A stretch of DNA of 64,000 bases from assembly GCF_000376105.1 (NCBI RefSeq), contig NZ_AQWM01000002.1, positions 248,001-312,000 on the forward strand. Reading direction: 5' to 3'. Positions 46,137 through 54,720 of the stretch are shown in pieces. Under the pieces are notes generated by a model. It ran no database searches. It was not told the DNA's origin and saw only the letters and a program-made list of their open reading frames with translations. Each line of letters opens with the position of its first letter. Within the stretch, counting starts at the first letter, position 1. The position numbers and the translations under genes are program-made. Origin of the DNA: Asticcacaulis benevestitus DSM 16100 = ATCC BAA-896 (GTDB lineage Bacteria; Pseudomonadota; Alphaproteobacteria; Caulobacterales; Caulobacteraceae).

Positions 46137-47657
46137 TTAGCGGCTTTGGCGCTTGCGCTCGACCGAAGACGGAATGCGCAAGGCTTCGCGATATTTCGCC
46201 ACGGTGCGGCGGGCGATATCGACACCGGCTTCTTTCAGAATTTCGACAATGCGGTCGTCCGACAGGATCTCGCCGGAGTTTTTCTCACCGTCGATCAGGG
46301 TCTTGATCTTGTGACGCACCGATTCCGCCGAATGGGCCGAGGTGCCGTCATTCGAGGCGATGGACGAGGTGAAGAAGAACTTCAGTTCGAAGACGCCGCG
46401 CGGCGTGGCGACATACTTGTTGGAGGTGACGCGCGACACGGTCGATTCGTGCATCCCCACGGCGTCGGCCACGGTTTTCAGATTGAGCGGGCGCAGATAT
46501 TCGACGCCATAGACGAAGAAGGCGTCCTGCTGGCGGACGATCTCGGCAGATACCTTGAGGATCGTGCGGGCGCGCTGATCCAGGCTTTTGATCAGCCAGT
46601 TGGCCTGGCTCAAACACTCGTTGAGATAGGATTTCTCGGATTCGGAGCGCGCCGCCGTCGCCACCTTGGTGTGGTACTTCTGATCGACCAGAACGCGCGG
46701 CAGGGTGTCGGAATTGAGATCGATGCGCCAGCCGCCATTGGCATCGGCACGCACGAAAACATCGGGCACCACGGTCTGCGACGGCTCGGCCCCATAGGCG
46801 GAGCCGGGGCGCGGATTGAGCGATTTCAGCTCGGCGATCATCTCGCTCAGGTCTTCTTCATCGACACCGCACACCTTGCGCAGGGCGCTGAGATCGCGGC
46901 GGGCGAGAAGCTCAAGATTATCGATCAGGGCCTGCATGGCCGGATCAAAGCGGTTGCGCTCGACCAGTTGCAGTTTCAGGCATTCCGGCACGCTGGTGGC
47001 CATGATGCCGGTCGGCTCAAAGCCCTGGCAGGTGCCAAGCACCTTCTCGACCAGGGCCAGTTCGCAGCCCAGCCGATCGGCGATCTCGGTCAGGGGCGCG
47101 CGCATATAGCCGGCCTCATCGACGGCATCGATCAGGATCTGGGCGATCGCCATTTCCGGCGCGCTGAAATGGGCGATCAGGGCCTGGTCGGTCAGGTGTT
47201 CGGTCAGGGTTTTTTCGCGCGTCAGGGCGCGTTCCATATCTTCGTCGCCATCAAAGCCTGTACCGCCCTTGCCCGCCTTGGACCAGTCGACCACCGGGCC
47301 TTCGTTGGAGTCGGAGACAACCGATTCGCGCTCGCGCACCACCGGCTCATCATCGCCATAAACATCAGAAGACGAGGCATCGAGATCGGAATTGGCGGCG
47401 ATAGTGTCACGGTCACTCAGTTCCAGTTCGCGTGATTCGCCGCTGTCGCTAGCCTCTGCCGGTGCATCTGAGTCGTTGGCGTCGCCGACCGGATCGGCGT
47501 CATCGCGCTGCAGGAGCGGATTGCGTTCCAGTTCGGTCTCGATCACCGCCTCAAGCTCAAGGTTCGACAATTGCAGCAGCTTGATAGCCTGCTGCAATTG
47601 AGGGGTGATCACCAACCCCTGTCCCTGCTTGAGTTCTAATCTTTGACCGAGCGCCAT
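46137..47657 (-). CDS. rpoN: RNA polymerase sigma-54 factor RpoN
   Basis: A 506-residue sigma-54. Region I is Gln/Leu-rich (LELKQGQGLVITPQLQQAIKLLQLSNLEL), contacting activators; an acidic region II follows; the core-binding and HTH regions carry GMHESTVSRVTSNKYVATPRGVFELKFFF; and the RpoN box ARRTVAKYREAL contacts -24. In Caulobacterales it drives flagellar and stalk genes with FlbD-type activators. A RIME-like repeat lies directly upstream. Confidence 0.97.
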   Translation of the reverse strand: MALGQRLELKQGQGLVITPQLQQAIKLLQLSNLELEAVIETELERNPLLQRDDADPVGDANDSDAPAEASDSGESRELELSDRDTIAANSDLDASSSDVYGDDEPVVRERESVVSDSNEGPVVDWSKAGKGGTGFDGDEDMERALTREKTLTEHLTDQALIAHFSAPEMAIAQILIDAVDEAGYMRAPLTEIADRLGCELALVEKVLGTCQGFEPTGIMATSVPECLKLQLVERNRFDPAMQALIDNLELLARRDLSALRKVCGVDEEDLSEMIAELKSLNPRPGSAYGAEPSQTVVPDVFVRADANGGWRIDLNSDTLPRVLVDQKYHTKVATAARSESEKSYLNECLSQANWLIKSLDQRARTILKVSAEIVRQQDAFFVYGVEYLRPLNLKTVADAVGMHESTVSRVTSNKYVATPRGVFELKFFFTSSIASNDGTSAHSAESVRHKIKTLIDGEKNSGEILSDDRIVEILKEAGVDIARRTVAKYREALRIPSSVERKRQSR

Positions 47658-47669
47658 TTCAGACCTTCA

Positions 47670-47720
47670 AGCGCAATCCGATAAAGTGGTTGTCACTTTT
47701 CGGGTGTATTGCGCGCCAAA
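47670..47720 (-). repeat. Second hairpin of the RIME-like repeat, upstream of rpoN
   Basis: GCGCAATCCGATAAAGTG...CACTTTTCGG.TATTGCGC matches the reverse complement of 10424-10467. It lies where the rpoN leader or promoter should be. Confidence 0.65.
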
Positions 47721-47867
47721 CGAAAAACATGTTCGCGTCATACTGAGCGAAAAACGTCTATATTTCTTTAGCTCCCGTCATTTTTGCGGAAACCGTACGA
47801 AAATCATGTCTGGCATTATTGCGTTAACAATTCCTGTCGAAACGTTAACATTAACGAATCAAAGCCG

Positions 47868-48638
47868 TTAAGAATTAAAAGACTCGCCGAGGTAGACGCG
47901 CTTCACTTCCGGATCGTGGGTGATCTGGTCGGCCGTGCCTTCGAAAAGCACCTCGCCGGAGTGGATGATCGAGGCGCGATCGACAAGATCGAGCGTTTCG
48001 CGGACATTGTGATCGGTGATCAGAATGCCGATACCGCGGCTCTTGAGGTACATGACCACTTCGCGGATATCCGAGATCGCCAGCGGATCAATACCGGCGA
48101 AAGGCTCATCGAGCAGCATGAAGGAGGGCTTGCCGGCCAGCGCGCGGGCGATTTCGACGCGGCGACGCTCACCCCCCGACAGGGCGGTGGCCGGCGAATG
48201 GCGGATATGGGTGATGCGTAGTTCTTCGAGCAGGCGCGTCGTTTCTTCGCGCACGACCGCCGGGTCCTTTTCATTCAGTTCGAGCACGGCCAGAATGTTC
48301 TGTTCCACAGACATGCCACGGAAGATCGAGGCTTCCTGCGGCAGATAGCCCAGCCCCATACGGGCGCGCTGATACATCGGCTGGTGGGTGATATCCTGAC
48401 CATCGAGCTTGATCGTGCCGTAATCGGCTTCGATCAGGCCGGTGATCATATAGAAGCAGGTGGTCTTGCCGGCGCCGTTCGGCCCCAGAAGCCCGACAAC
48501 CTCACCACGGCCGAGCTTCAGACTGACGCTCTTGACGACGGCGCGTTCCTTGTAGGTCTTGCCGATGCCCTCCACGAGAATACCTTGGGTAAGGTCGGCC
48601 TTGACCGGAGACGGATGAAGCTCTTCAATACTGTTCAT
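47868..48638 (-). CDS. lptB: LPS export ABC transporter ATPase LptB
   Basis: A 256-residue ABC ATPase powering LPS extraction by LptFG. Visible are Walker A GPNGAGKTT, the LptB Q-loop region YLPQEASIFRGMSVEQNI, signature LSGGERRRVEIARAL, and Walker B FMLLDEPFAGIDP with the switch His in TDHNVRE. It follows lptA directly. rpoN is next in the conserved cluster. Confidence 0.97.
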   Translation of the reverse strand: MNSIEELHPSPVKADLTQGILVEGIGKTYKERAVVKSVSLKLGRGEVVGLLGPNGAGKTTCFYMITGLIEADYGTIKLDGQDITHQPMYQRARMGLGYLPQEASIFRGMSVEQNILAVLELNEKDPAVVREETTRLLEELRITHIRHSPATALSGGERRRVEIARALAGKPSFMLLDEPFAGIDPLAISDIREVVMYLKSRGIGILITDHNVRETLDLVDRASIIHSGEVLFEGTADQITHDPEVKRVYLGESFNS

Positions 48639-48646
48639 TGAATGGT

Positions 48647-49156
48647 CTACTGTGCCGGTTTTTTATCGGGATAGATGATTGCCTTGACGCGGCCATTGCC
48701 GTTGTCGAAATTGGTCACCTTATTGGTCACCTGATAGACCAGACGGCTGCCGGTCATGACGTTCTGCTTTTGCGTCAGGATAACCTGGCCGGTGAAGATC
48801 AGATTGTCGGCGGACTTGGTGTAGACCGCCTGATCGCTCTTGATGGTGTTGTCGGTCGTCACATAATAGACGTTGCCGGTGGCTTCGATGACCTGAACCG
48901 GGCCGAAACCGCTGCCGCTATCGCCGGGCGCGAAGGTGATGCGAATATTATCGGCGCGCAGGCGGGCATCGTCCTGCTTGACCTCGACGCGGCCGTTCCA
49001 CACCTGGGTATGGGTGTTTTCTTCAAGGTGCATGGCGTCGCCGCCAACCATGACGGGACCGCCCTGACCGGACACCTGCGCCTGCACGGCACCCGACAGG
49101 CCAAAACCCAGCCCGACCGCCGCCAGCACCGCCACAACCTTATGCGTCTTCATCAC
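48647..49156 (-). CDS. lptA: LPS transport periplasmic protein LptA
   Basis: A 169-residue OstA-like beta-jellyroll protein with signal peptide (VLAAVGLGFGLSGAVQAQ). The mature part (GGDAMHLEENTHTQVWNGRVEVKQDDARLRADNI, ATGNVYYVT, AVYTKSADNLIFTGQVILTQ) forms the periplasmic bridge for LPS between LptC and LptD. It is eight bases from lptB and so co-transcribed. Confidence 0.93.
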   Translation of the reverse strand: MMKTHKVVAVLAAVGLGFGLSGAVQAQVSGQGGPVMVGGDAMHLEENTHTQVWNGRVEVKQDDARLRADNIRITFAPGDSGSGFGPVQVIEATGNVYYVTTDNTIKSDQAVYTKSADNLIFTGQVILTQKQNVMTGSRLVYQVTNKVTNFDNGNGRVKAIIYPDKKPAQ

Positions 49157-49209
49157 GTCGTCATCCCTTAGAGAGCCCTTCGCGCCGGATTGCGGCGAAA
49201 AACCTTTGA

Positions 49210-49902
49210 TTACTGTATCTGCGCCCAGACCTTGGTCTCGCCCTTACCCTTGAAATCAACGACACGTCCGTCATTGGAAATGATAAAGGATTCTCCCTCT
49301 ATATGACCCACCGAACCCGTTCCTTCAACGTGTTTGTCGCCATAGACAGTCGAATTCTCCAGATTGACGATGGCCTGCTCGGTCTTGACCACGAAATCGG
49401 ATCCGCCGGCCTCCATGACCACATGACCGTTCAGGGTGAAGGTGTTGTTGGTCTGGTCATAAACACCATTGGCCGCCGAAATGCGCGTCGGGCGTTCGTT
49501 ATCGCCGTTCTTGAATTCCATATAGGGCGCTTTAAGCTGAATCGTGGTCGCGTTTTGCGACTTGCGGATCGCCTCCAGACCACTGATGGTAAAGTGGTCA
49601 CCGCTGGAGCCCTGGCCATAATAGCGCGGATTGGTCATGCGCACTTCGCTGGTGGCGGCGTTGTAGACGTTCATCGAATTGATGATGGTCTGGGCCGCGA
49701 TCCAGCCGACATTGAGCAAACCCAGGAGGATGATCGAACCCGGCAAGGCCTTGCGCAGGAAGGCGATCATGCGCGAGCGACGGCGCACGGCCGCCACCTG
49801 TTGCGCCAGACGCACCTGACGCTCGGCCTTTTCAACCTGTAAGTCGATCGGCACCGCATTGCCCAAAGGCTGAAGCGGTTCGTGGAGGTCCGTCAGGGTC
49901 AT
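49210..49902 (-). CDS. lptC: LPS export protein LptC
   Basis: A 230-residue bitopic protein. Residues about 47-68 (ALPGSIILLGLLNVGWIAAQTII) anchor it to the inner membrane. The periplasmic jellyroll (TFTLNGHVVMEAGGSDFVVKTEQAIVNLENS, GEKLDFKGKGETKVW-like end) receives LPS from LptBFG and passes it to LptA. The gene sits between rnd and lptA in the conserved alphaproteobacterial order. Confidence 0.92.
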   Translation of the reverse strand: MTLTDLHEPLQPLGNAVPIDLQVEKAERQVRLAQQVAAVRRRSRMIAFLRKALPGSIILLGLLNVGWIAAQTIINSMNVYNAATSEVRMTNPRYYGQGSSGDHFTISGLEAIRKSQNATTIQLKAPYMEFKNGDNERPTRISAANGVYDQTNNTFTLNGHVVMEAGGSDFVVKTEQAIVNLENSTVYGDKHVEGTGSVGHIEGESFIISNDGRVVDFKGKGETKVWAQIQ

Positions 49903-49926
49903 AATTGGCCTGTCAATTGGAGCGGA

Positions 49927-50547
49927 TTATGCCCAGCTATGCGCGAAGATATCGCAATCTTCCCATCCTGCCAAATCCAGTTTGACGCGGTGCGGTAAAA
50001 AGGCCATCGCCGCCTTGGCCAGATGGTCGCGGCCTTCGCGCGCCAGCATGATATCGAGCTTCTCTTTCAGGGCGTGCAGGTGCAGCACATCCGAGGCCGC
50101 ATAGGCCAGTTGTTCGGGTGACAAGGTGGCAGCGCCCCAGTCCGAGCTTTGCTGCGCCTTGGACAGATCGACAGCCAGCAGTTCGCGGGTCAGATCCTTC
50201 AGGCCATGGCGGTCGGTGTAGGTGCGCGCAAGTTTCGAGGCGATCTTGGTACAGTAGACCGGCGACGTGGTGACGCCCAGGTGCAGCTCGAACATGCCGA
50301 TATCGAAGCGGCCGTAATGAAAGAGCTTGAGCACGTTCGGATCGGCCAGCAGTTTCTTGAGGTTCGGACAATCATAGCCGGGGCGCGCCATACGCACGAC
50401 GTGGGCGTGGCCGTCACCGGCGGAAAGCTGGACAACACAGAGCTGGTCGCGGCGGAAACGCAGGCCCATGGTCTCGGAATCGATGGCGACGGACGCGCCG
50501 AGATCAAGACCCTCGGGCAAATCGCCTTCGTGATAAAATACGGTCAA
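49927..50547 (-). CDS. rnd: Ribonuclease D-type 3'-5' exonuclease
   Basis: A 206-residue DEDD exonuclease: Exo I IDSETMGL, Exo II FHYGRFDIGM, Exo III YAASDVLHL with the Tyr and Asp of the DEDDy subtype. HRDC domains of full RNase D are absent, as in alphaproteobacterial short forms, so it is probably a trimmer of tRNA or other RNA 3' ends. It heads the lptCAB cluster. Confidence 0.92.
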   Translation of the reverse strand: MTVFYHEGDLPEGLDLGASVAIDSETMGLRFRRDQLCVVQLSAGDGHAHVVRMARPGYDCPNLKKLLADPNVLKLFHYGRFDIGMFELHLGVTTSPVYCTKIASKLARTYTDRHGLKDLTRELLAVDLSKAQQSSDWGAATLSPEQLAYAASDVLHLHALKEKLDIMLAREGRDHLAKAAMAFLPHRVKLDLAGWEDCDIFAHSWA

Positions 50548-50630
50548 AATACATGCCTTTTCGCTGGAGCTGTTTACATTGCCCCTTTGGGATTTGGCCT
50601 AATCCCAAATCCCGAAAAGGTCAATTGCTC

Positions 50631-51293
50631 CTAGAGTTTAGCGCGCAGGAAAGCCATCATGCGTGTCCACGACAGCTCAGCGGCTTCCGGATCGTAGACA
50701 TCGGCGCGGGTCTTGTTGAAGAACGCGTGGTCGGCCTCATAGCTGTAGAGTTCCGGCACATGGCCGGCCTTCGTCATCGAGGCCTCAATATCGGCCACCA
50801 CGGCCGGCGTCACCCAATCGTCCTTCGTGCCGAAATGGCCCTGGAACGGCACCTTGATATCGGCCGGATCGGCGAATTCCTTCGGCGGCACGCCGTAGTA
50901 GCACACCCCCGCCTTGAAGCCTTCGAGCCGAGCGGTGGCAGCGATGGTCAGAGCGCCGCCCATGCAGAAGCCCATGACGGCGACGGACGGATTAATCTCT
51001 TTCAGGTAGTCGAGCGCCGCCGCGATATCCTGATGGACCGCGCCCGGAAAATCGAGCCCGTTCATCAGGTGGCCGGCCTCGTCGGCATCCTTGGTGATGC
51101 GGCCATGATAGAGGTCGGGCGCCAGGGCATTGAAGCCTTCGAACTCGAAGCGATCGACGATCGACTTGATGTGGTCGTTCAGACCCCACCATTCCTGAAT
51201 GACGATGACGCTTGGCCTGCTCTTGTCGATATCGGAGAGGTAAGCGTCGAGATGGCCGCCATCGGCGCGATTGAGGGTGATCATACGGCCCAT
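50631..51293 (-). CDS. Dienelactone hydrolase family protein
   Basis: A 220-residue alpha/beta hydrolase with the DLH triad: nucleophile Cys in VMGFCMGGALTIA, Asp near KDDWVTP, His in EADHAFFN, plus the Glu of VIQEWWGLNDH. DLHs open lactone rings in chloroaromatic breakdown, but the family is broad and no degradation genes are nearby; it may act on other esters. Single gene. Confidence 0.9.
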   Translation of the reverse strand: MGRMITLNRADGGHLDAYLSDIDKSRPSVIVIQEWWGLNDHIKSIVDRFEFEGFNALAPDLYHGRITKDADEAGHLMNGLDFPGAVHQDIAAALDYLKEINPSVAVMGFCMGGALTIAATARLEGFKAGVCYYGVPPKEFADPADIKVPFQGHFGTKDDWVTPAVVADIEASMTKAGHVPELYSYEADHAFFNKTRADVYDPEAAELSWTRMMAFLRAKL

Positions 51294-51338
51294 GCAGGGT
51301 CTCCTAGAAGATTGTGGTGGGGTATATATAGGCCGGAT

Positions 51339-51971
51339 CTAAGCGTGCGCAAACCCGCCGGCCTGCCACAAGGTGATTTCCCTGTGCAGATTGTCACGCG
51401 CCACGATTTCGCGTCCGGCAAATTCCGGCGTAAGGAAAAGAGAGTCGCGCGTAAGCGTCGGCTGGAGGAACAGCGCCACGCGGCCCGCCGCATAGGCGTC
51501 ATGACCATAGACCGGCAGATATTCGCGATAGACGCCCTCGGCATAGGCGCGATAGGCCGGCCAGTCCGCGCCCAGGATCGACATGTCGATATCGAGCAGC
51601 AGGTTGGTATCCGGATCAGATGTGGCGGTGTGATGTTGCGTCGCCACGATCATAGCGCCGGCGCGTTCGGTATCGATATCGGGCAGAAGCTCGCGCATCA
51701 GGTCGGCGCTGCGCATTTCGTTATCCTGCCGCGCCGCATCGTAGATGACATCGTGAAAAAACAGGGCCAGCAGCACGGTATCGGGCATCTGGAAATGTTC
51801 GCGCAGGCGTTCGGCATGGGCCACCACAGCGCTGATATGAGCAAGTGTATGATAGTGGCGATATGGTTCGCCATAGGCGGACACCAAAACCTGCCAAACC
51901 GGATGACGGCGTGAGCTTTGGACGCCCAGCCGTTCACACAATTCCAACCATGTGGTTTCCAGAGTCATCAT
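51339..51971 (-). CDS. Predicted HD-superfamily metal-dependent phosphohydrolase
   Basis: A 210-residue protein with YGEPYRHYHTLAHISAVV, FFHDVIYDAARQDNE with the HD pair, ATQHHTATSDPDTNLLLDIDMSILGAD, which match the widespread small HD phosphohydrolase family lacking known substrates. The N-terminal LELCERLG helix is typical. No partner gene is adjacent. Confidence 0.88.
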   Translation of the reverse strand: MMTLETTWLELCERLGVQSSRRHPVWQVLVSAYGEPYRHYHTLAHISAVVAHAERLREHFQMPDTVLLALFFHDVIYDAARQDNEMRSADLMRELLPDIDTERAGAMIVATQHHTATSDPDTNLLLDIDMSILGADWPAYRAYAEGVYREYLPVYGHDAYAAGRVALFLQPTLTRDSLFLTPEFAGREIVARDNLHREITLWQAGGFAHA

Positions 51972-52061
51972 GCCGGGGTCAGGGCCAGCACCGTATCGAG
52001 CAGGTCGATTGCGGCATATCGCGATACCATCGGTCGCTTGAAGGGGTAAGATGTCAGAGTT

Positions 52062-52205
52062 TTAGCGGGCCGATGGCTGGCGCTGTGTATCGGCGTAAGT
52101 GCGGTTGCGTGGCGTCGCCATGGCCGAGACGAAGGCGGCGGCACATTGCGCCGGCGCACAACTGCGCGCGGCGGAAATCCAGTTTACGGCGTCGATCTTT
52201 TGCAT
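52062..52205 (-). CDS. Candidate 47-residue small protein
   Basis: ATG 52205 is preceded by AGAGGA at eight bases and opens MQKIDAVNWISAARSCAPAQCAAAFVSAM..., ending at TAA 52062. Composition is Ala/Ser/Arg-rich with two Cys. It fills much of the 51972-52340 gap; apart from it I see nothing there. No family recognised; the strong ribosome site is the main support. Confidence 0.4.
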   Translation of the reverse strand: MQKIDAVNWISAARSCAPAQCAAAFVSAMATPRNRTYADTQRQPSAR

Positions 52206-52340
52206 AGGCAATCCTCTACTCACGCAATCGGACGGGTCTGTGCCTGTCCTTATTATGAACCTGTCGTCTGGTTATAGCCGATAATTATCAAGATTCGATG
52301 ATGAAGACCTGAATCAGGTGTTAACCCTGATCACAAGTGA

Positions 52341-53510
52341 TCACCGCGCCGGCCATTCCCAGGTGGGTCGTTCCAATGTCTGCATGTCGTGATCGCGGAT
52401 AACGGTTTCGCCCAACTCCTTTTCCAGCAGAATGCGCCGAGTGGGCGCGGCCGCTTCCAGAGCCGCCACGAGTTCCGGCGCGTGCGAAACAACAATCACC
52501 TGCGACCGTCTGGAAGCATTAGCAATCAGGCGACCGAGCGGCGCCAGCAAATCCGGATGCAGGCTCATCTCCGGTTCGTTCAACACCATCAGGGACGGTG
52601 GGCGTGGCGACAGCAGGGCGGCGATCAGCAGCAGATAGCGCAAAGTACCGTCGGACAACTCAGCCGTTTTCAACGGGCGCAAGAGACCCGTCTGGCGCAT
52701 GACGATCTCGACATAAGCGCCGGCGAATTCGACCTCGATCCGCGATCCCGGGAAGGCATCGTCGACAGCCTCAGCCATATCTTCGACCGCCCCGACGGAC
52801 CGGATGGTTTCAATAGCAGCCGCCAAGTCGTGGCCATCGCTGGCGAGCACCGGCGAATGGGTGCCGATCTGCGGCTGACGCAACGGCGCCTCGCGGTCGG
52901 TACGGAAGTGATCGTAAAATCGCCAGTTGCGCATGCTTTCCCGCACCAGCAAAAGTTCCGCGCCTTCGCGGGGATCGCTGCCATGCGTCATCAGACTGTC
53001 GAAGGGCGACAGATTGGTCAGGGCCTCCTGCCAGATATTGGCCTTGTCACGCACCTGAATGAGTGGGCCCTTGCGTTTGGCGATTTCATTGCGCGGGCTT
53101 AAGATTTGCCCCAGCCACAGGCTTTCGGACTTTATATGCGGATCGTGCGGGAAAACCGAGGTCAGCGGTGGCGGCAGGCCCAAATCGATCGCATAGCCGT
53201 AGTCTTCCGACGTAAAGCCCAGCTTCAGACTGACCGGGTGCTTGCGCACCGTGCCCTGAATGGCGTGTTCACCGCTTTTCATGCTGCGCGAAAACTGTTC
53301 CGGCCCGGCCCACAGCGTCGAATCCAGTCCGCCTTCGGAGGCAATCGAGCGAACAATCCCGCCATGGGCGATCTCCGCCAGCAGGCGCAGGGCGCGATAG
53401 AGGCTCGACTTGCCGGAGCCATTGGCGCCGGTCACCACATTGAGCATATCCAGTTCCAGCCGCACATCGCGCAGCGAACGGTAACCGGAGATGGCCAGGG
53501 TGGTGATCAT
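52341..53510 (-). CDS. AAA/ABC-type ATPase of the OLD/RecF-like group
   Basis: A 389-residue ATPase with N-terminal GYRSLRDVRLELDMLNVVTGANGSGKSSLYRAL (Walker A), signature-like LSDGTLRYLLLIAALL, Walker B LMVLNEPEMSLHP and a switch His in VVVSHAPELV. In Walker B the usual Asp of DEPE is Asn, worth noting. These ABC-like ATPases occur alone or with nucleases as DNA repair or defence elements; no nuclease gene is next to it. It is a stand-alone gene. Confidence 0.83.
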   Translation of the reverse strand: MITTLAISGYRSLRDVRLELDMLNVVTGANGSGKSSLYRALRLLAEIAHGGIVRSIASEGGLDSTLWAGPEQFSRSMKSGEHAIQGTVRKHPVSLKLGFTSEDYGYAIDLGLPPPLTSVFPHDPHIKSESLWLGQILSPRNEIAKRKGPLIQVRDKANIWQEALTNLSPFDSLMTHGSDPREGAELLLVRESMRNWRFYDHFRTDREAPLRQPQIGTHSPVLASDGHDLAAAIETIRSVGAVEDMAEAVDDAFPGSRIEVEFAGAYVEIVMRQTGLLRPLKTAELSDGTLRYLLLIAALLSPRPPSLMVLNEPEMSLHPDLLAPLGRLIANASRRSQVIVVSHAPELVAALEAAAPTRRILLEKELGETVIRDHDMQTLERPTWEWPAR

Positions 53511-53704
53511 GGCTCAGCTTATGGGCCGCGCATGTGCTTGGCAAGATATGCAGAAACGCGGGCACCCGATTTCACCCTGCCGCAACGTCCGGCCAAAGGC
53601 TACCGCCCAGTCTTGCGCCTACCGACAAGATACCCTGAATCAAAGCGGGATCTTTTCCTTCAGCGCTTGGACGGCGCAGGCTATATGCTTGATTTTGAAT
53701 TGGA

Positions 53705-53735
53705 AAAGCCCGCGTCCTTTAGGGAAGCGGGCTTT
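53705..53735 (-). terminator. Terminator of the tRNA-Ala gene
   Basis: Minus strand: AAAGCCCGC-ttccctaaaggac-GCGGGCTTTTCC directly after the CCA end. Confidence 0.7.
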
Positions 53736-53737
53736 AT

Positions 53738-53813
<76 letters not shown>

Positions 53814-53948
53814 ATCTTTAGGATGGCATCGAATGGGTTGCCCCGTCCGAGGCGGCGACTTCTAGTTCAGGGTTCGCGGGGACGCAAGCCCTTTTGCGAA
53901 CTTTTTTGAACTTTTTCACAGGCATGACGCACAGACCCAACACAGGCC

Positions 53949-53981
53949 TAAAAAAACCCGCCGGATCGCGCCGGCGGGTTT
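53949..53981 (-). terminator. Rho-independent terminator after the FYDLN gene
   Basis: Minus strand AACCCGCCGG-cgcgat-CCGGCGGGTT followed by TTTTTT. Confidence 0.85.
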
Positions 53982-53986
53982 GATAT

Positions 53987-54478
53987 TTAGCGGTCGTCGT
54001 CTTCTTCGCCGGGCAGGCCGTCGATTTCTTCGTCGAAATCGGCGTCGTCCTCGTCTTCGAGGAACGGCACGTCGTCGGCGTCATCGTCGACCAGTTCGGC
54101 GTCTTCGATATCCATGTCGACGCTATCGGGCGTACCGACGCGAGCCGGATCGGCCGGATCGAGGTCTTCGTCTTCGTCCACCAGCAGCGGATCGTCGGCA
54201 ACCACCTGATCGATTTCCGGCGTGATGATTTCGGGCTCTTCGTCCTCATCTTCCTCTTCAGCCGCCGCCTTTGCCTTGGCCAGATCTTCGGTTTCCTCGT
54301 CCGTATCTTCATAATCGGTCGGGGCGGTGCGGACACGCGAGCGGCGCGTGCGGACGACTTCTTCCTGGTCGAACTCGAACTCGCAACGCGGACAATGCGC
54401 CGGGTGCTTGTTCAGGTCGTAGAATTTTGCCGTGCAGTTCGGGCAAACTTGTTTGGTGCCTAAGGCAGGATCAGCCAC
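53987..54478 (-). CDS. FYDLN acid domain (TIGR02300) protein
   Basis: A 163-residue protein. The N-terminal zinc-ribbon-like part (LGTKQVCPNCTAKFYDLNKHPAHCPRCEFEF) has two CxxC pairs and the name-giving FYDLN motif. The remainder is extremely acidic, alternating Asp/Glu with a few helices. It is found throughout alphaproteobacteria, usually upstream of aroA and next to a tRNA-Ala, as here; its role is unknown. Confidence 0.93.
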   Translation of the reverse strand: MADPALGTKQVCPNCTAKFYDLNKHPAHCPRCEFEFDQEEVVRTRRSRVRTAPTDYEDTDEETEDLAKAKAAAEEEDEDEEPEIITPEIDQVVADDPLLVDEDEDLDPADPARVGTPDSVDMDIEDAELVDDDADDVPFLEDEDDADFDEEIDGLPGEEDDDR

Positions 54479-54720
54479 GAGAATTCCTTTAAGTGAGGTT
54501 TGGGCTTGGGTTTAGTCAGGCTTTGAAAAAAGCTTTTGATGGGCTCCCTTGCCACTAGATAGGCTTCCTGTCAAAACCTTAAATCCCACTCTGGCTAATT
54601 TTTATGGCTCTTTTTCGCTTCCCGAAGCAGAGCTTATGCACAGGTCATTGCGCCGCACAGCGGGTCTCGGATCGTAAAATGGTGATTGTGCATCGCCGGT
54701 TATTTGCTAGTAAGCGCGTC

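Noticed and set aside
45966-47435. 489-codon plus-strand frame
   Set aside because: Antisense shadow of rpoN.
50553-51914. 453-codon plus-strand frame
   Set aside because: Opposite the dienelactone hydrolase and HD genes, which carry true motifs.
52341-53510. Complete anti-phage defence system
   Set aside because: OLD-like ATPase has no nuclease or second component beside it.
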